A DNA stretch of 64,000 nt from an uncultured Hyphomicrobiales bacterium (GTDB taxonomy: Bacteria > Pseudomonadota > Alphaproteobacteria > Rhizobiales > Devosiaceae): positions 1 to 64,000 of the forward strand of contig CAIKKY010000029.1 in NCBI GenBank assembly GCA_903828145.1, given 5' to 3'. Under the pieces are notes generated by a model, which saw only the letters and a program-made list of their open reading frames with translations, had not been told where the DNA came from and searched no databases. Positions 33,522 through 42,361 of this stretch are shown here, piece after piece (the first letter of the stretch is position 1; each line of letters begins with the position of its first letter). Both the position numbers and the translations under genes were made by a program.

Positions 33522-34127
33522 ATGAGCATCCTGCGGGCGACGGCGTTCTTTGATGCGCCAAACCTGTTCCATCGGTCCAAAGACGCCTTCGATCACCAGC
33601 ACGCGAATTTCGACCCGCTTGCATTGCACGCCGCTGTCTGTGCGGCGCAGGGCTGGGCAGCCCACTCGGTCCGTTATTACACCGGCGTTCCATCGCGACA
33701 GGTGATGCCAGACGCCCGGTCCGAATGGGACCGGCGATTGTTATCCCTCACCCGGCAGGGCGTTTTGTGCGTGACCAGACCCCTGCGGCATACCGTGCTT
33801 GTGGCCGGGGAAGTCATCACCCGGGAAAAGGGGATCGACGTGCGGGTGGCGCTCGACCTCGTGTCTACGGCGCGACAAAAGGCCTGGGATGTCGCGGTCG
33901 TTTACAGCGAGGATCAGGACCTGGCAGAGGCGATCGCCGACGTCTGGGAGATTGCACGGGAGCAATCGCGACGCGTTGAGCTATGGAGCGCCTTCCCCGA
34001 AAACCTCCGCCAGGTGCGGTACCGTCAGATTAAGGGCACGCGTCCCTTCGTTTTGTCCGAGGCGCTTTACAATGCCTGCCTTGACCCGCGCGACTATCGC
34101 CCGAAACATCTGCGCGGCACGACATGA
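33522..34127 (+). CDS. NYN domain (PIN-like nuclease) protein
   Basis: A 201-residue NYN-domain protein, predicted to be a metal-dependent RNase of the PIN-like superfamily. The acidic residues of the site are visible: FFDAPNLFH (residue 9), GIDVRVALDLVSTA and VYSEDQDLAEAI. The start ATG 33522 follows GCGGGTGCCAG; a long upstream frame overlapping the VOC gene is not credible. It is a single gene ending in a terminator hairpin. No antitoxin-like partner is next to it, so a toxin role is not supported; RNA turnover or defence are possibilities. Confidence 0.75.
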   Translation: MSILRATAFFDAPNLFHRSKDAFDHQHANFDPLALHAAVCAAQGWAAHSVRYYTGVPSRQVMPDARSEWDRRLLSLTRQGVLCVTRPLRHTVLVAGEVITREKGIDVRVALDLVSTARQKAWDVAVVYSEDQDLAEAIADVWEIAREQSRRVELWSAFPENLRQVRYRQIKGTRPFVLSEALYNACLDPRDYRPKHLRGTT

Positions 34128-34153
34128 AAAGCCGGGGCGTCTCACCGGCTTTT
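34127..34153. terminator. Hairpin terminator between NYN and puuE-uraD genes
   Basis: AAAAGCCGG and CCGGCTTTT form a nine-base stem around a nine-base loop, between the two converging genes, with T-runs on both strands. Confidence 0.8.
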
Positions 34154-34176
34154 CAGGATCAGCGTGTTGAGCCTGG

Positions 34177-35595
34177 TCAGCCCGGCAACAGGGCCTTCAG
34201 CCGCAGTTCGGCGATGCGTTCTACCTGCGTGCAGGCAGTTTTGAACTCAACGTCCGGCGCGTTGTTCACCCGCGTCGTCATCGCGGCGAGAATGCCCGCC
34301 TTGGTGTTGTCGCGCACCGCAATGATGAAGGGGAAGCCAAACTTCTGCTGGTAGGCATCGTTGAGGGCGGTGAAGGTCTGACGCTCGGCGTCGGTGAGGG
34401 CATCGAGACCGGCCGAGGCCTGTTCGGCTTCTGACGCGGCGGTGAGGCGCCGCGCGGCGGCAAGTTTGCCGGCAAGATCGGGGTGGGCTTTCAGCACCGC
34501 GAGCCGCTCATCACCCGTTGCGCCCCGGAACACCTGACACATCAGGGCGTGCAGGCCGGTGGCGGTGTCGTGGGCCGGGCCCATTTCGCGCTTGTGAGCG
34601 CGCTCGGCCACCCATTCGGAATGCTCGAAAATGCTGCCGAAGAGCTGGGTGAAATCGTCGAGCGGCAGGCTTGAGGGCCGGATGGCCGGCTTTTCATAGG
34701 GGTGGGTCTTCAGCCAATGCTCGGCAATGTCGATGCGGCGGGCGACCCAGACCTTATCGTGGCTTTGCACGTAATCGATGAATTTGGCGAGCGACTGGGC
34801 GCGGCCCGGGCGACCGATCAGACGGCAATGAAGCCCGATCGACATCATCTTGGGGGATCCGGCCTTGCCTTCTTCATAGAGCGTATCGAAGGCATCCTTC
34901 AGGTATTGGAAGAACTGCTCGCCCGAATTGAAGCCCTGCGGGGTGGCAAAGCGCATGTCATTGGCATCAAGCGTATAGGGGATGATGAGCTGCGGCGTGC
35001 CCCAGTGCTCGCGGTAGTAGGGCAGGTCGTCGTCATAGGTATCGGACACATAGGTGAAGCCGCCTTCTTCAGAGGCGAGATCGACGGTGTTGACCGAAGT
35101 GCGGCCGCAATACCAGCCGTGGGGGCGCTCGCCGGTGATCTCGGTATGGAGGCGCACGGCTTCGTGCAGGTCACGGCGTTCGTGCTCGATATCGTGGTCT
35201 TTATAGTCGATCCACTTGAGCCCATGGGAGGCGATTTCCCATCCGGCATCCTGCATGGCTTTGACCTGGGTCGGGGAGCGGGCCAGGGCCGAGGCCACGC
35301 CGTAAACCGTCACGGGCAGATTGCGCGCGGTAAACATGCGGTGAAGACGCCAGAACCCGGCGCGGGCGCCATACTCATAGATGGATTCCATGTTCCAGTG
35401 GCGCTTGCCCGGCCACGGAGCCGCCCCGACGATTTCGGAGAGAAAAGCTTCGGAGGCTGCATCGCCATGCAGGATGTTGTTTTCCCCGCCTTCTTCATAA
35501 TTGAGGACAAATTGCACGGCCACGTGCGCGCCGCCGGGCCACTGGGCGTTGGGCGGGTTGGGTCCATAGCCCTGCATGTCGCGGGGGTAACGCAT
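34177..35595 (-). CDS. puuE-uraD: Fused allantoinase PuuE and OHCU decarboxylase UraD
   Basis: A 472-residue two-domain protein. Residues about 1-305 are the PuuE polysaccharide-deacetylase-type allantoinase (allantoin to allantoate): NYEEGGENNILHGD, NMESIYEYGARAGFWRL, EIASHGLKW, GWYCGRTSVNT and MMSIGLHCRLIGRPGR. Residues about 310-472 are UraD, which turns 2-oxo-4-hydroxy-4-carboxy-5-ureidoimidazoline into S-allantoin: AHPDLAGKLAAARRL, SAGLDALTDAE, and FGFPFIIAVRDN. The order in the protein is opposite to the order of the steps. The ATG at 35595 is used; a GTG precedes it. It lies divergent from uraH. Confidence 0.93.
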   Translation of the reverse strand: MRYPRDMQGYGPNPPNAQWPGGAHVAVQFVLNYEEGGENNILHGDAASEAFLSEIVGAAPWPGKRHWNMESIYEYGARAGFWRLHRMFTARNLPVTVYGVASALARSPTQVKAMQDAGWEIASHGLKWIDYKDHDIEHERRDLHEAVRLHTEITGERPHGWYCGRTSVNTVDLASEEGGFTYVSDTYDDDLPYYREHWGTPQLIIPYTLDANDMRFATPQGFNSGEQFFQYLKDAFDTLYEEGKAGSPKMMSIGLHCRLIGRPGRAQSLAKFIDYVQSHDKVWVARRIDIAEHWLKTHPYEKPAIRPSSLPLDDFTQLFGSIFEHSEWVAERAHKREMGPAHDTATGLHALMCQVFRGATGDERLAVLKAHPDLAGKLAAARRLTAASEAEQASAGLDALTDAERQTFTALNDAYQQKFGFPFIIAVRDNTKAGILAAMTTRVNNAPDVEFKTACTQVERIAELRLKALLPG

Positions 35596-35645
35596 CACGG
35601 TAGTCTCCCGAAAATCGATACCAGTTTATCGCCCTGACCAAGGGC

Positions 35646-35663
35646 CTGATGCAAGTGCATCAG
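35646..35663. promoter_or_regulatory. Palindrome between puuE-uraD and uraH, candidate operator
   Basis: CTGATGCA-AG-TGCATCAG is a perfect 8+2+8 inverted repeat. It is followed by GGACCAGTTGGT, an ACCA/TGGT shorter repeat. Both lie in the 198-base divergent gap of the urate genes. No regulator of the urate genes is in the window. Confidence 0.5.
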
Positions 35664-35793
35664 TTTTGGACCAGTTGGTAAAAAACAGCCTTGTAGGCCC
35701 GGTGCGCTTACGCAATTATGCCCAAAGTTGAGGCAGTCCTATACTGCTTGCTGTGGGCTGGGCCACCGCCCGCTCTCAAAAGAGGATTTGATT

Positions 35794-36150
35794 TTGGCTA
35801 GTCCTGCCCGTCTCACCACCCATGTTCTTGATACAACCCAGGGCCGCCCGGCGGCCGGGATGCGGATTGATCTCTATGTGGTTCATGGCGACCATGTGCA
35901 CGGGGTCAAGTCGGTAACCACCAATGCCGATGGCCGGGTGGATGGTCCGCTGATCGAGGGCGAGACCATGCACAAGGGCGATTATGAACTGGTGTTTCAT
36001 GTGGGCGATTATTTCGCGGCAGCGGGCATCGCCTTGGCCAACCCGTTCCTGTCCATTGTCCCGGTGCGCTTCACGGTGAGCGAGGCCAGCCACTATCATG
36101 TGCCGCTGCTCGTTTCGCCCTATGGCTATTCGACCTACAGGGGGAGCTGA
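35794..36150 (+). CDS. uraH: 5-hydroxyisourate hydrolase
   Basis: A 118-residue transthyretin-like enzyme that hydrolyses 5-hydroxyisourate to OHCU (EC 3.5.2.17). The family signatures are LTTHVLDTTQGRPAAGM near the N-terminus and the C-terminal YGYSTYRGS, with HYHVPLLVSP between. The start is probably TTG 35794, seven bases after AGGA, giving MASPARLTTHV; no ATG fits. It lies two bases before xdhA, so urate hydrolysis and xanthine oxidation are transcribed together. Confidence 0.93.
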   Translation: MASPARLTTHVLDTTQGRPAAGMRIDLYVVHGDHVHGVKSVTTNADGRVDGPLIEGETMHKGDYELVFHVGDYFAAAGIALANPFLSIVPVRFTVSEASHYHVPLLVSPYGYSTYRGS

Positions 36151-36152
36151 GC

Positions 36153-37613
36153 GTGACCCGGTCGTCGCTGCGCTTTATCCTCAATGCCGATGATGTGACG
36201 CTCAATGATGTGCCGGCGACGCGGACGCTGCTCGATTGGCTCAGACTTGAACAGCGGCTGAAGGGCTCGAAAGAAGGCTGCGCCGAGGGCGATTGCGGCG
36301 CCTGTACGGTGCTCATTGGGCGGCTGCGCGACGGGGTGTTGCGCTACCAGGGCGTCAATGCCTGTATCGCGCTGATGGGCGGGCTTGATGGCGCGCATAT
36401 TGTGACGATTGAGCATCTGTCCGGCCCGGGCGGCAAGTTGCACCCGGTGCAGCAGGCCATGGTCGAGACCCACGGCAGCCAGTGCGGGTTCTGTACCCCG
36501 GGCATTGTCATGTCGCTTTATGCGCTGTGGATGGAAAATCCGAAGCCGACGCAATTCGACGTTGAAACGGCGCTGCAGGGCAATCTCTGCCGCTGCACGG
36601 GCTACAGCCCGATCATCAAGGCCGCGATGCAGATTTCAAGCCATGGCGAGCCGGGCGCTGACCCGCTGGTTGCCGAGCGTGCTGCGATGACGGCCCGCCT
36701 TGAGGCGCTCAAGGATGGTGCTCTCCTCGACATGGGCGCGGGGCGCGACCGGATCCTTGTGCCGCAGTCGGTTGACCAACTGGCAGCACTTTACGCGGCC
36801 CATCCCGAGGCGACGCTGGTGCGCGGCGGCACAGACGTGGGGCTGTGGATCACCAAGTTCATGCGCGATATCGGGCCGATCATTTTCATCGGCGAGGTGC
36901 CCGAACTCAATCGCATCACGCGCACACCCGACGCGCTGCATCTGGGGGCCGCGGTGAGCTATGCCGATGCGCGCGCACCGATGGTCGAGCTGTTTCCGTC
37001 GCTGCAACCGCTCTGGGACCGGATTGGTGGCGCGCAGGTACGGAACATGGGCGCCGTGGGCGCCAATATCGCCAATGGGTCGCCGATTGGCGACAGCCCA
37101 CCGCCGCTGATCGCGCTCGGGGCCGATATCGTTCTGCGGCACGGCGATGTGCGGCGCCGGGTGAAGCTCGAAGACTTCTATATTGCCTATGGCAAGCAGG
37201 ACCGTCAGCCCGGCGAGTTCGTTGAAGAGGTTATCGTTCCGACGCTCAAGGGTGGTGAACAACTCGCCTGCTACAAAATTTCGAAGCGGCGCGACGAGGA
37301 TATCTCATCGCTGTGCGGTGCCTTCTGGCTCAAGCTCGATGCGGGCCGCGTGGCGGACCTGCGCATTGCCTATGGTGGCATGGCGGCGACGCCGAAGCGG
37401 GCTCGCGCTGTGGAACAGATGCTTGTCGGCAAGGTCTGGTCAGACGCCAGCATCGAAGCGGCGCTTTCGGCCTATGCGACAGATTATCAGCCGCTCACCG
37501 ACATGCGGGCGAGTGCTGAATATCGGCTGGTGGCGGCCCGAAATCTGCTGCGCCGCTTCCATCTCGACACCACAGGCGACGGGTCCAGCCTGAGCCGGGA
37601 GGCGGTGGCATGA
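36153..37613 (+). CDS. xdhA: Xanthine dehydrogenase small subunit
   Basis: A 486-residue iron-sulfur and FAD subunit. Two [2Fe-2S] sites are seen: the plant-type EGCAEGDCGACTVL (about 46-59), and the helical one in GSQCGFCTPGIVMS and LCRCTGYSPI (about 112-155). The FAD domain follows at about 195-370 with VRGGTDVGLW and NMGAVGANIANGSPIGDSPP. It passes electrons from XdhB to NAD+. Start GTG 36153. Its last codons overlap xdhB by four bases. Confidence 0.95.
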   Translation: MTRSSLRFILNADDVTLNDVPATRTLLDWLRLEQRLKGSKEGCAEGDCGACTVLIGRLRDGVLRYQGVNACIALMGGLDGAHIVTIEHLSGPGGKLHPVQQAMVETHGSQCGFCTPGIVMSLYALWMENPKPTQFDVETALQGNLCRCTGYSPIIKAAMQISSHGEPGADPLVAERAAMTARLEALKDGALLDMGAGRDRILVPQSVDQLAALYAAHPEATLVRGGTDVGLWITKFMRDIGPIIFIGEVPELNRITRTPDALHLGAAVSYADARAPMVELFPSLQPLWDRIGGAQVRNMGAVGANIANGSPIGDSPPPLIALGADIVLRHGDVRRRVKLEDFYIAYGKQDRQPGEFVEEVIVPTLKGGEQLACYKISKRRDEDISSLCGAFWLKLDAGRVADLRIAYGGMAATPKRARAVEQMLVGKVWSDASIEAALSAYATDYQPLTDMRASAEYRLVAARNLLRRFHLDTTGDGSSLSREAVA

Positions 37614-39937
37614 ACCGGCAAACCCCGATCACACCGTCGGTGCTGCACCAGTCGAAGGCCCATGACTCGGCTGAAAAGCAGGTGCAGGGTCGCGCGGACT
37701 ATGTGGATGATCTGCCCGAGCCGGAAGGTCTGCTCCATGGCTATTTTGGCCTTTCGACACGGGCGCACGCCCGGATTGACCGGATAGACCTTGCCGCAGT
37801 GCTGGCTGTCCCCGGGGTGGTGCGCGTCCTCGGGGCCAAGGATGTGCCGGGCGAGAATGACATCTCGAGCGTCCATGCCCATGATGAGCCGCTGTTTGCG
37901 GAAACCGAAGTCAACTACTGGGGCCAGCCGCTGTTTCTGGTCCTCGCTACGAGCCGCGACGCGGCCCGCCGTGCGGCGCGTCTCGCCCGGATCGATTATA
38001 CCGATCTGCCGGCCGTGCTGGACGTTGAAAAAGCGCTGGATGAGGGCGGCAAGCTCGTTACCACGCCGCTAACGCTGCAGCGCGGTGATCTGGCAGAGGG
38101 CTTTGCCAAGGCTGATGCGCGGGTCAAGGGCCGGGTCCGCATTGGCGGGCAGGAGCACTTTTACCTCGAAAGTCAGATTGCCATCGCGCTGCCGGGGGAA
38201 GGCGACGAGATTACGCTGCAGTCCTCGACCCAGCACCCGACCGAAATTCAGGTGATGGTGGCGCAGGTCCTCGGCATTCCGCATGCGGCTGTGACCGTCA
38301 ACATGCGCCGCATGGGCGGCGGCTTTGGTGGCAAGGAAACGCAGGGCAATGTCTTCGCCGCTGCTGCGGCGCTTGGCGCGAAACTGACCGGCCGCGCGGT
38401 GAAAATCCGCCCCGACCGGGACGATGATTTCATGATCACCGGCAAGCGCCATGATTTCGTGGTCGATTACGACGTCGGCTACACGAGCGCGGGCCGGATC
38501 ACGGCGGTTGAGGCGACCTATGCGGCGCGGGCCGGCTTTTCGGCCGATCTGTCGGGGCCGGTGACCGACCGGGCCCTGTTTCACGCTGATAACGCTTACT
38601 GGTATCCGGCGGTCAAGCTCAGCTCAAAGCCGCTCTTTACCAATACGCAGTCGAATACCGCGTTCCGGGGCTTTGGCGGGCCGCAGGGCATTATTGCTGC
38701 CGAACGCTGGATTGAAGACATTGCCTATGCGCTGGGCAAAGACCCGCTCGACATCCGCAAAGCGAACTTCTACGGCACGGATCGCGACAACATCACGCCC
38801 TATCATCAGGTGGTTGAGGATAATGTCATCCACCGGCTGGTCGAGGACCTTGAAACCAGCTGCGATTATCAGGCGCGGCGTCGGGCGGTGCTGGCGTTCA
38901 ACGCCCACAACCGGGTGCTGAAAAAGGGCATTGCCCTCACGCCGGTGAAGTTCGGGATTTCCTTCACCGCGACCTGGCACAATCAGGCTGGTGCGCTGGT
39001 GCATGTGTACCGCGACGGCTCGGTGCATCTCAGCCATGGCGGCACCGAAATGGGGCAGGGGCTCCATACCAAGGTGGCGCAGGTGGTGGCCGATGCCTTC
39101 GGCCTGCCGCTTGAGGCGGTGCATATTACCGCGACCAATACTGGCAAGGTGCCCAATACCTCGGCGACGGCGGCCTCCTCGGGCACCGATCTCAATGCCA
39201 TGGCGGCGCTGGATGCCGCCAACCAGATCAAGGCGCGCATGGCAGCCCATGCGGCGGCGCTCCACAACAGGGCCGAACGCGATGTGCGGTTTGAGCCCGC
39301 TGGGGTTGTGGTCGGCGACACTGTGATGGGCTTTGCCGAACTCGCGGCCTCAGCCTGGATGAACCGCGTGCAGCTGTCGGCCGCCGGGTTCTACAAGACC
39401 CCGAAAATCCACTGGGATCGGGCCTCGGGTAAAGGCCATCCGTTCTATTATTTCGCTTATGGCGCAGCCGTCTCTGAAGTGACGATTGATACGCTGAGCG
39501 GCGAATATGTGGTCGATCGGGCTGATGTGCTCGAAGATGTGGGCCGCTCCCTGAACCCTGCGCTGGATATCGGGCAGGTCGAAGGCGGCTTCGTGCAGGG
39601 CATGGGCTGGCTCACCACTGAGGAACTGTGGTGGGATGGCAAGGGCCAGCTGCGCACTCATGCGCCCTCGACCTATAAAATCCCGCTCGCTTCCGACATG
39701 CCGCGCGATTTCACCGTGCGGCTTGCGGACTGGAGCGAGAACAAGGAGCCGGCCATTGGCCGCTCCAAGGCCGTGGGCGAGCCGCCGCTGGTGCTGGGCT
39801 ATTCTGTGGTTGAGGCGCTTTCAATGGCCGTTGCCTCGGTGGCCGACTATCAGATTGCCCCCCGGCTCGACATGCCGGCCACGCCCGAGCGGGTGCTGCT
39901 GGCCGTGGAGCGGCTGAAGGGTCACCCCCGAAAATGA
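37610..39937 (+). CDS. xdhB: Xanthine dehydrogenase molybdenum subunit
   Basis: A 775-residue subunit holding the molybdopterin site, oxidising hypoxanthine and xanthine to urate. Visible signatures are GRADYVDDLPEPEGLLHGYF, MGGGFGGKETQ, AFRGFGGPQG, LSHGGTEMGQGLHTKVAQV and the C-terminal AVGEPPLVLG, which holds the base-catalyst glutamate. Length is normal. It overlaps xdhA by four and xdhC by four bases, so the three are translated as a unit. Confidence 0.95.
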   Translation: MNRQTPITPSVLHQSKAHDSAEKQVQGRADYVDDLPEPEGLLHGYFGLSTRAHARIDRIDLAAVLAVPGVVRVLGAKDVPGENDISSVHAHDEPLFAETEVNYWGQPLFLVLATSRDAARRAARLARIDYTDLPAVLDVEKALDEGGKLVTTPLTLQRGDLAEGFAKADARVKGRVRIGGQEHFYLESQIAIALPGEGDEITLQSSTQHPTEIQVMVAQVLGIPHAAVTVNMRRMGGGFGGKETQGNVFAAAAALGAKLTGRAVKIRPDRDDDFMITGKRHDFVVDYDVGYTSAGRITAVEATYAARAGFSADLSGPVTDRALFHADNAYWYPAVKLSSKPLFTNTQSNTAFRGFGGPQGIIAAERWIEDIAYALGKDPLDIRKANFYGTDRDNITPYHQVVEDNVIHRLVEDLETSCDYQARRRAVLAFNAHNRVLKKGIALTPVKFGISFTATWHNQAGALVHVYRDGSVHLSHGGTEMGQGLHTKVAQVVADAFGLPLEAVHITATNTGKVPNTSATAASSGTDLNAMAALDAANQIKARMAAHAAALHNRAERDVRFEPAGVVVGDTVMGFAELAASAWMNRVQLSAAGFYKTPKIHWDRASGKGHPFYYFAYGAAVSEVTIDTLSGEYVVDRADVLEDVGRSLNPALDIGQVEGGFVQGMGWLTTEELWWDGKGQLRTHAPSTYKIPLASDMPRDFTVRLADWSENKEPAIGRSKAVGEPPLVLGYSVVEALSMAVASVADYQIAPRLDMPATPERVLLAVERLKGHPRK

Positions 39938-40800
39938 CCCCCGCAGCGCTCCGGACCTTCCTTGATCGGAATGAGCCCACGGTTCTCGTCGAACTGGTGG
40001 CGGTCCGGGGCTCTACTCCCCGTGAAGCTGGCGCGTTCATGCTGGTGAGCGCTGAGGATCAGACCGGGACAATAGGCGGCGGGGCGCTGGAATATCTGTG
40101 CATCGATCGGGCCCGTCGGGCCCTCGTGTCGGGCGAGGCGCTGACCAGCCTCGATGTGCCGCTTGGCCCCGAAATCGGACAATGCTGCGGCGGACGGGTT
40201 GATGTGGCGATCCGGTTGGTCGATGCGCGGATCCGGTCAGGCCTTGTGCGGCGGATTGAGGCGGAACGCGCGCACCGGCCGCACGTCTATGTGTTTGGCG
40301 CCGGGCATGTGGGCCGGGCGCTGGCGCGGGCGCTCGCGCCGCTGCCTCTGTGCTGCCATGTCGTTGATACGCGGCCCGATGCTCTGGTTGACCTGCCGCC
40401 TGAGGTGGAGACCCATGCGGTCGCCATGCCTGAGGCCCTGGTGCGGAGCGCGCCCGCGGGCTCGTCCTTCGTCATTCTCACCCATGACCATGCGCTTGAT
40501 TTTCTGATTGCGGCCGAAGCGCTGCAGCGGCCGGACGCCCTTTATGTCGGCATGGTGGGGTCGATGACCAAGCGCGCGCGCTTCACCCATTGGTATCGCG
40601 CTGAGGGACATGACCAATTTGCACTCAATCGGCTCATTTCTCCTATCGGGGCGGTTGCGGGCGTTGGGGATAAAAGGCCCGAAGTGATCGCCGCGCTGGC
40701 CGCAGCGGAAATATTAGTTACAGTAATGAACAAGGGGCGTCTCGCCGATGAGGCCGACGCATCTGGGGCCTATTTACCGGGGGTTGCAGTTGGACGCTAA
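39934..40800 (+). CDS. xdhC: Xanthine dehydrogenase accessory protein
   Basis: A 288-residue XdhC chaperone that protects and inserts sulfurated molybdenum cofactor into XdhB. The N-terminal part has VRGSTPREAGAFMLVS and GQCCGGRVDVAI. The Rossmann domain has VYVFGAGHVGRALARAL and FVILTHDHALDFLIAAEAL, followed by YVGMVGSMTKRARF. It overlaps xdhB by four bases. Its 3' end overlaps or abuts the next ABC gene, which ties the nucleoside transporter to the xanthine oxidation operon. Confidence 0.93.
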   Translation: MTPAALRTFLDRNEPTVLVELVAVRGSTPREAGAFMLVSAEDQTGTIGGGALEYLCIDRARRALVSGEALTSLDVPLGPEIGQCCGGRVDVAIRLVDARIRSGLVRRIEAERAHRPHVYVFGAGHVGRALARALAPLPLCCHVVDTRPDALVDLPPEVETHAVAMPEALVRSAPAGSSFVILTHDHALDFLIAAEALQRPDALYVGMVGSMTKRARFTHWYRAEGHDQFALNRLISPIGAVAGVGDKRPEVIAALAAAEILVTVMNKGRLADEADASGAYLPGVAVGR

Positions 40801-42361
40801 GGTCAACGCGCGTCTGTCGCTGTTCGGCATCACCAAACGATTTCCGGGTGTGCTTGCCAATGACAATGTGAGTTTTGAGGTCAAGCCGGGCGCTATTCAT
40901 GCGCTGCTCGGGGAAAATGGCGCGGGCAAATCCACCCTCGTCAAAATGATCTATGGCATTATGCAGCCCGATGGCGGGGAAATCCGCTGGAACGGCGAAC
41001 GCATGACCGTGTCGAATCCCAAGGCCGCGCGGAAGCTCGGCATTGGCATGGTGTTCCAGCATTTCTCGCTGTTTGAAGCGCTGACGGTGCTCGAAAACAT
41101 CGCGCTCGGCATGGATGCGAAAATCCCGGCGCGCGATCTCGAAAACCGCATCCGGCAGGTCATGACCCAATATGGCCTGATGCTCGATCCGCACCGGATC
41201 GTGTCCACGCTGTCGGTGGGCGAACGCCAGCGCATTGAAATCGTGCGGGCGCTGCTGCTCAACCCCAAGCTGCTCATCATGGATGAGCCGACTTCGGTGC
41301 TGACGCCGCAGGAAGTCGAGCAGCTGTTTGTGGTTTTGCGCAAGCTGGCGGCCGAAGGCTGCTCGATCCTCTACATTTCGCACAAGCTGCATGAGATCAA
41401 GGCGCTGTGCGAGACGGCGACGATCCTGCGCGGCGGCAAGCTGGTGGATACCTGCGACCCGCGCACGGAAACCTCGCGCTCGATGGCCGAAAAGATGATC
41501 GGCGGCGGGCTCAAGGATATCAAGAAGGTCGATGGCCGCACGTTTGGCGCTGAACGGCTGGTGGTCAGGGGGCTGAATGTGCCCAAGGACGGGCATTTCG
41601 GCGTGGCGCTCAAGGACATCAGCTTCTCGGTGCGCGCCGGTGAGATTTTCGGCATTGCCGGGGTGGCCGGCAATGGGCAGAACCCGCTGCTCCTTGCGCT
41701 ATCGGGCGAGGAGATTGTGGCCGAGGGCAGCGCTATCGCCGTGGATGGCGAAGCGATGGGCCAGCTGGCCGCCAAGAAGCGCCGCCTCAAGGGCATGGCC
41801 AGCGTGCCGGAAGAACGGAACGGCCACGCGGCCGTACCCGATTTCACGCTCGCCGAAAACACCGTGCTCACGGCCCGTGATCGGCTCGGCATGGTCAATG
41901 GCGGGCTCATCAACGAGGGCAAGGCCCGCACCTATGCCGGTGAGGTCATTGCTGCTTTCGCGGTGAAGGCGCAGGGGCCCCGCTCGCTTGCCGGGTCGCT
42001 GTCGGGGGGCAACCTGCAAAAATTCATCATGGGCCGCGAAATCCTGCAAAAGCCCTCAGTGCTGGTCGTGAGCCAGCCGACCTGGGGCGTCGATGCGGGG
42101 GCGGCGGCGGCGATTCACCAGTCGCTGGTTGATCTCGCCGCGGCCGGTTCTGCCATTGTGGTCATCAGCCAGGACCTGGATGAACTCCTCAGCCTCAGCG
42201 ACACGCTGGCGGTCATCAACGAGGGAAGGCTGTCGCGGCCGATGGCGGTGAAAGACGCCGACATCGAGCAGATTGGCCTCCTCATGGGTGGCATTCATGG
42301 CGATCCGACCGCAGAAGTCGGGCATCTTTCCGAGGAGTTGGCGCATGCGCATCAAGCTTGA
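40790..42361 (+). CDS. Nucleoside-type ABC transporter ATP-binding protein (double NBD)
   Basis: About 523 residues with two ABC domains, as in the NupA/YufO group that powers BMP-type nucleoside uptake. The first has GENGAGKST and LSVGERQRIEIVRALLLNPKLLIMDEPTS; the second has the degenerate GVAGNGQNPLL and LSGGNLQKFIMGREIL. The start is uncertain: TTG 40790 follows a GGGGG site and gives the usual short N-terminus; ATG 40748, inside xdhC, would add 14 residues. It overlaps the next gene by 17 bases. Confidence 0.88.
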   Translation: MDAKVNARLSLFGITKRFPGVLANDNVSFEVKPGAIHALLGENGAGKSTLVKMIYGIMQPDGGEIRWNGERMTVSNPKAARKLGIGMVFQHFSLFEALTVLENIALGMDAKIPARDLENRIRQVMTQYGLMLDPHRIVSTLSVGERQRIEIVRALLLNPKLLIMDEPTSVLTPQEVEQLFVVLRKLAAEGCSILYISHKLHEIKALCETATILRGGKLVDTCDPRTETSRSMAEKMIGGGLKDIKKVDGRTFGAERLVVRGLNVPKDGHFGVALKDISFSVRAGEIFGIAGVAGNGQNPLLLALSGEEIVAEGSAIAVDGEAMGQLAAKKRRLKGMASVPEERNGHAAVPDFTLAENTVLTARDRLGMVNGGLINEGKARTYAGEVIAAFAVKAQGPRSLAGSLSGGNLQKFIMGREILQKPSVLVVSQPTWGVDAGAAAAIHQSLVDLAAAGSAIVVISQDLDELLSLSDTLAVINEGRLSRPMAVKDADIEQIGLLMGGIHGDPTAEVGHLSEELAHAHQA

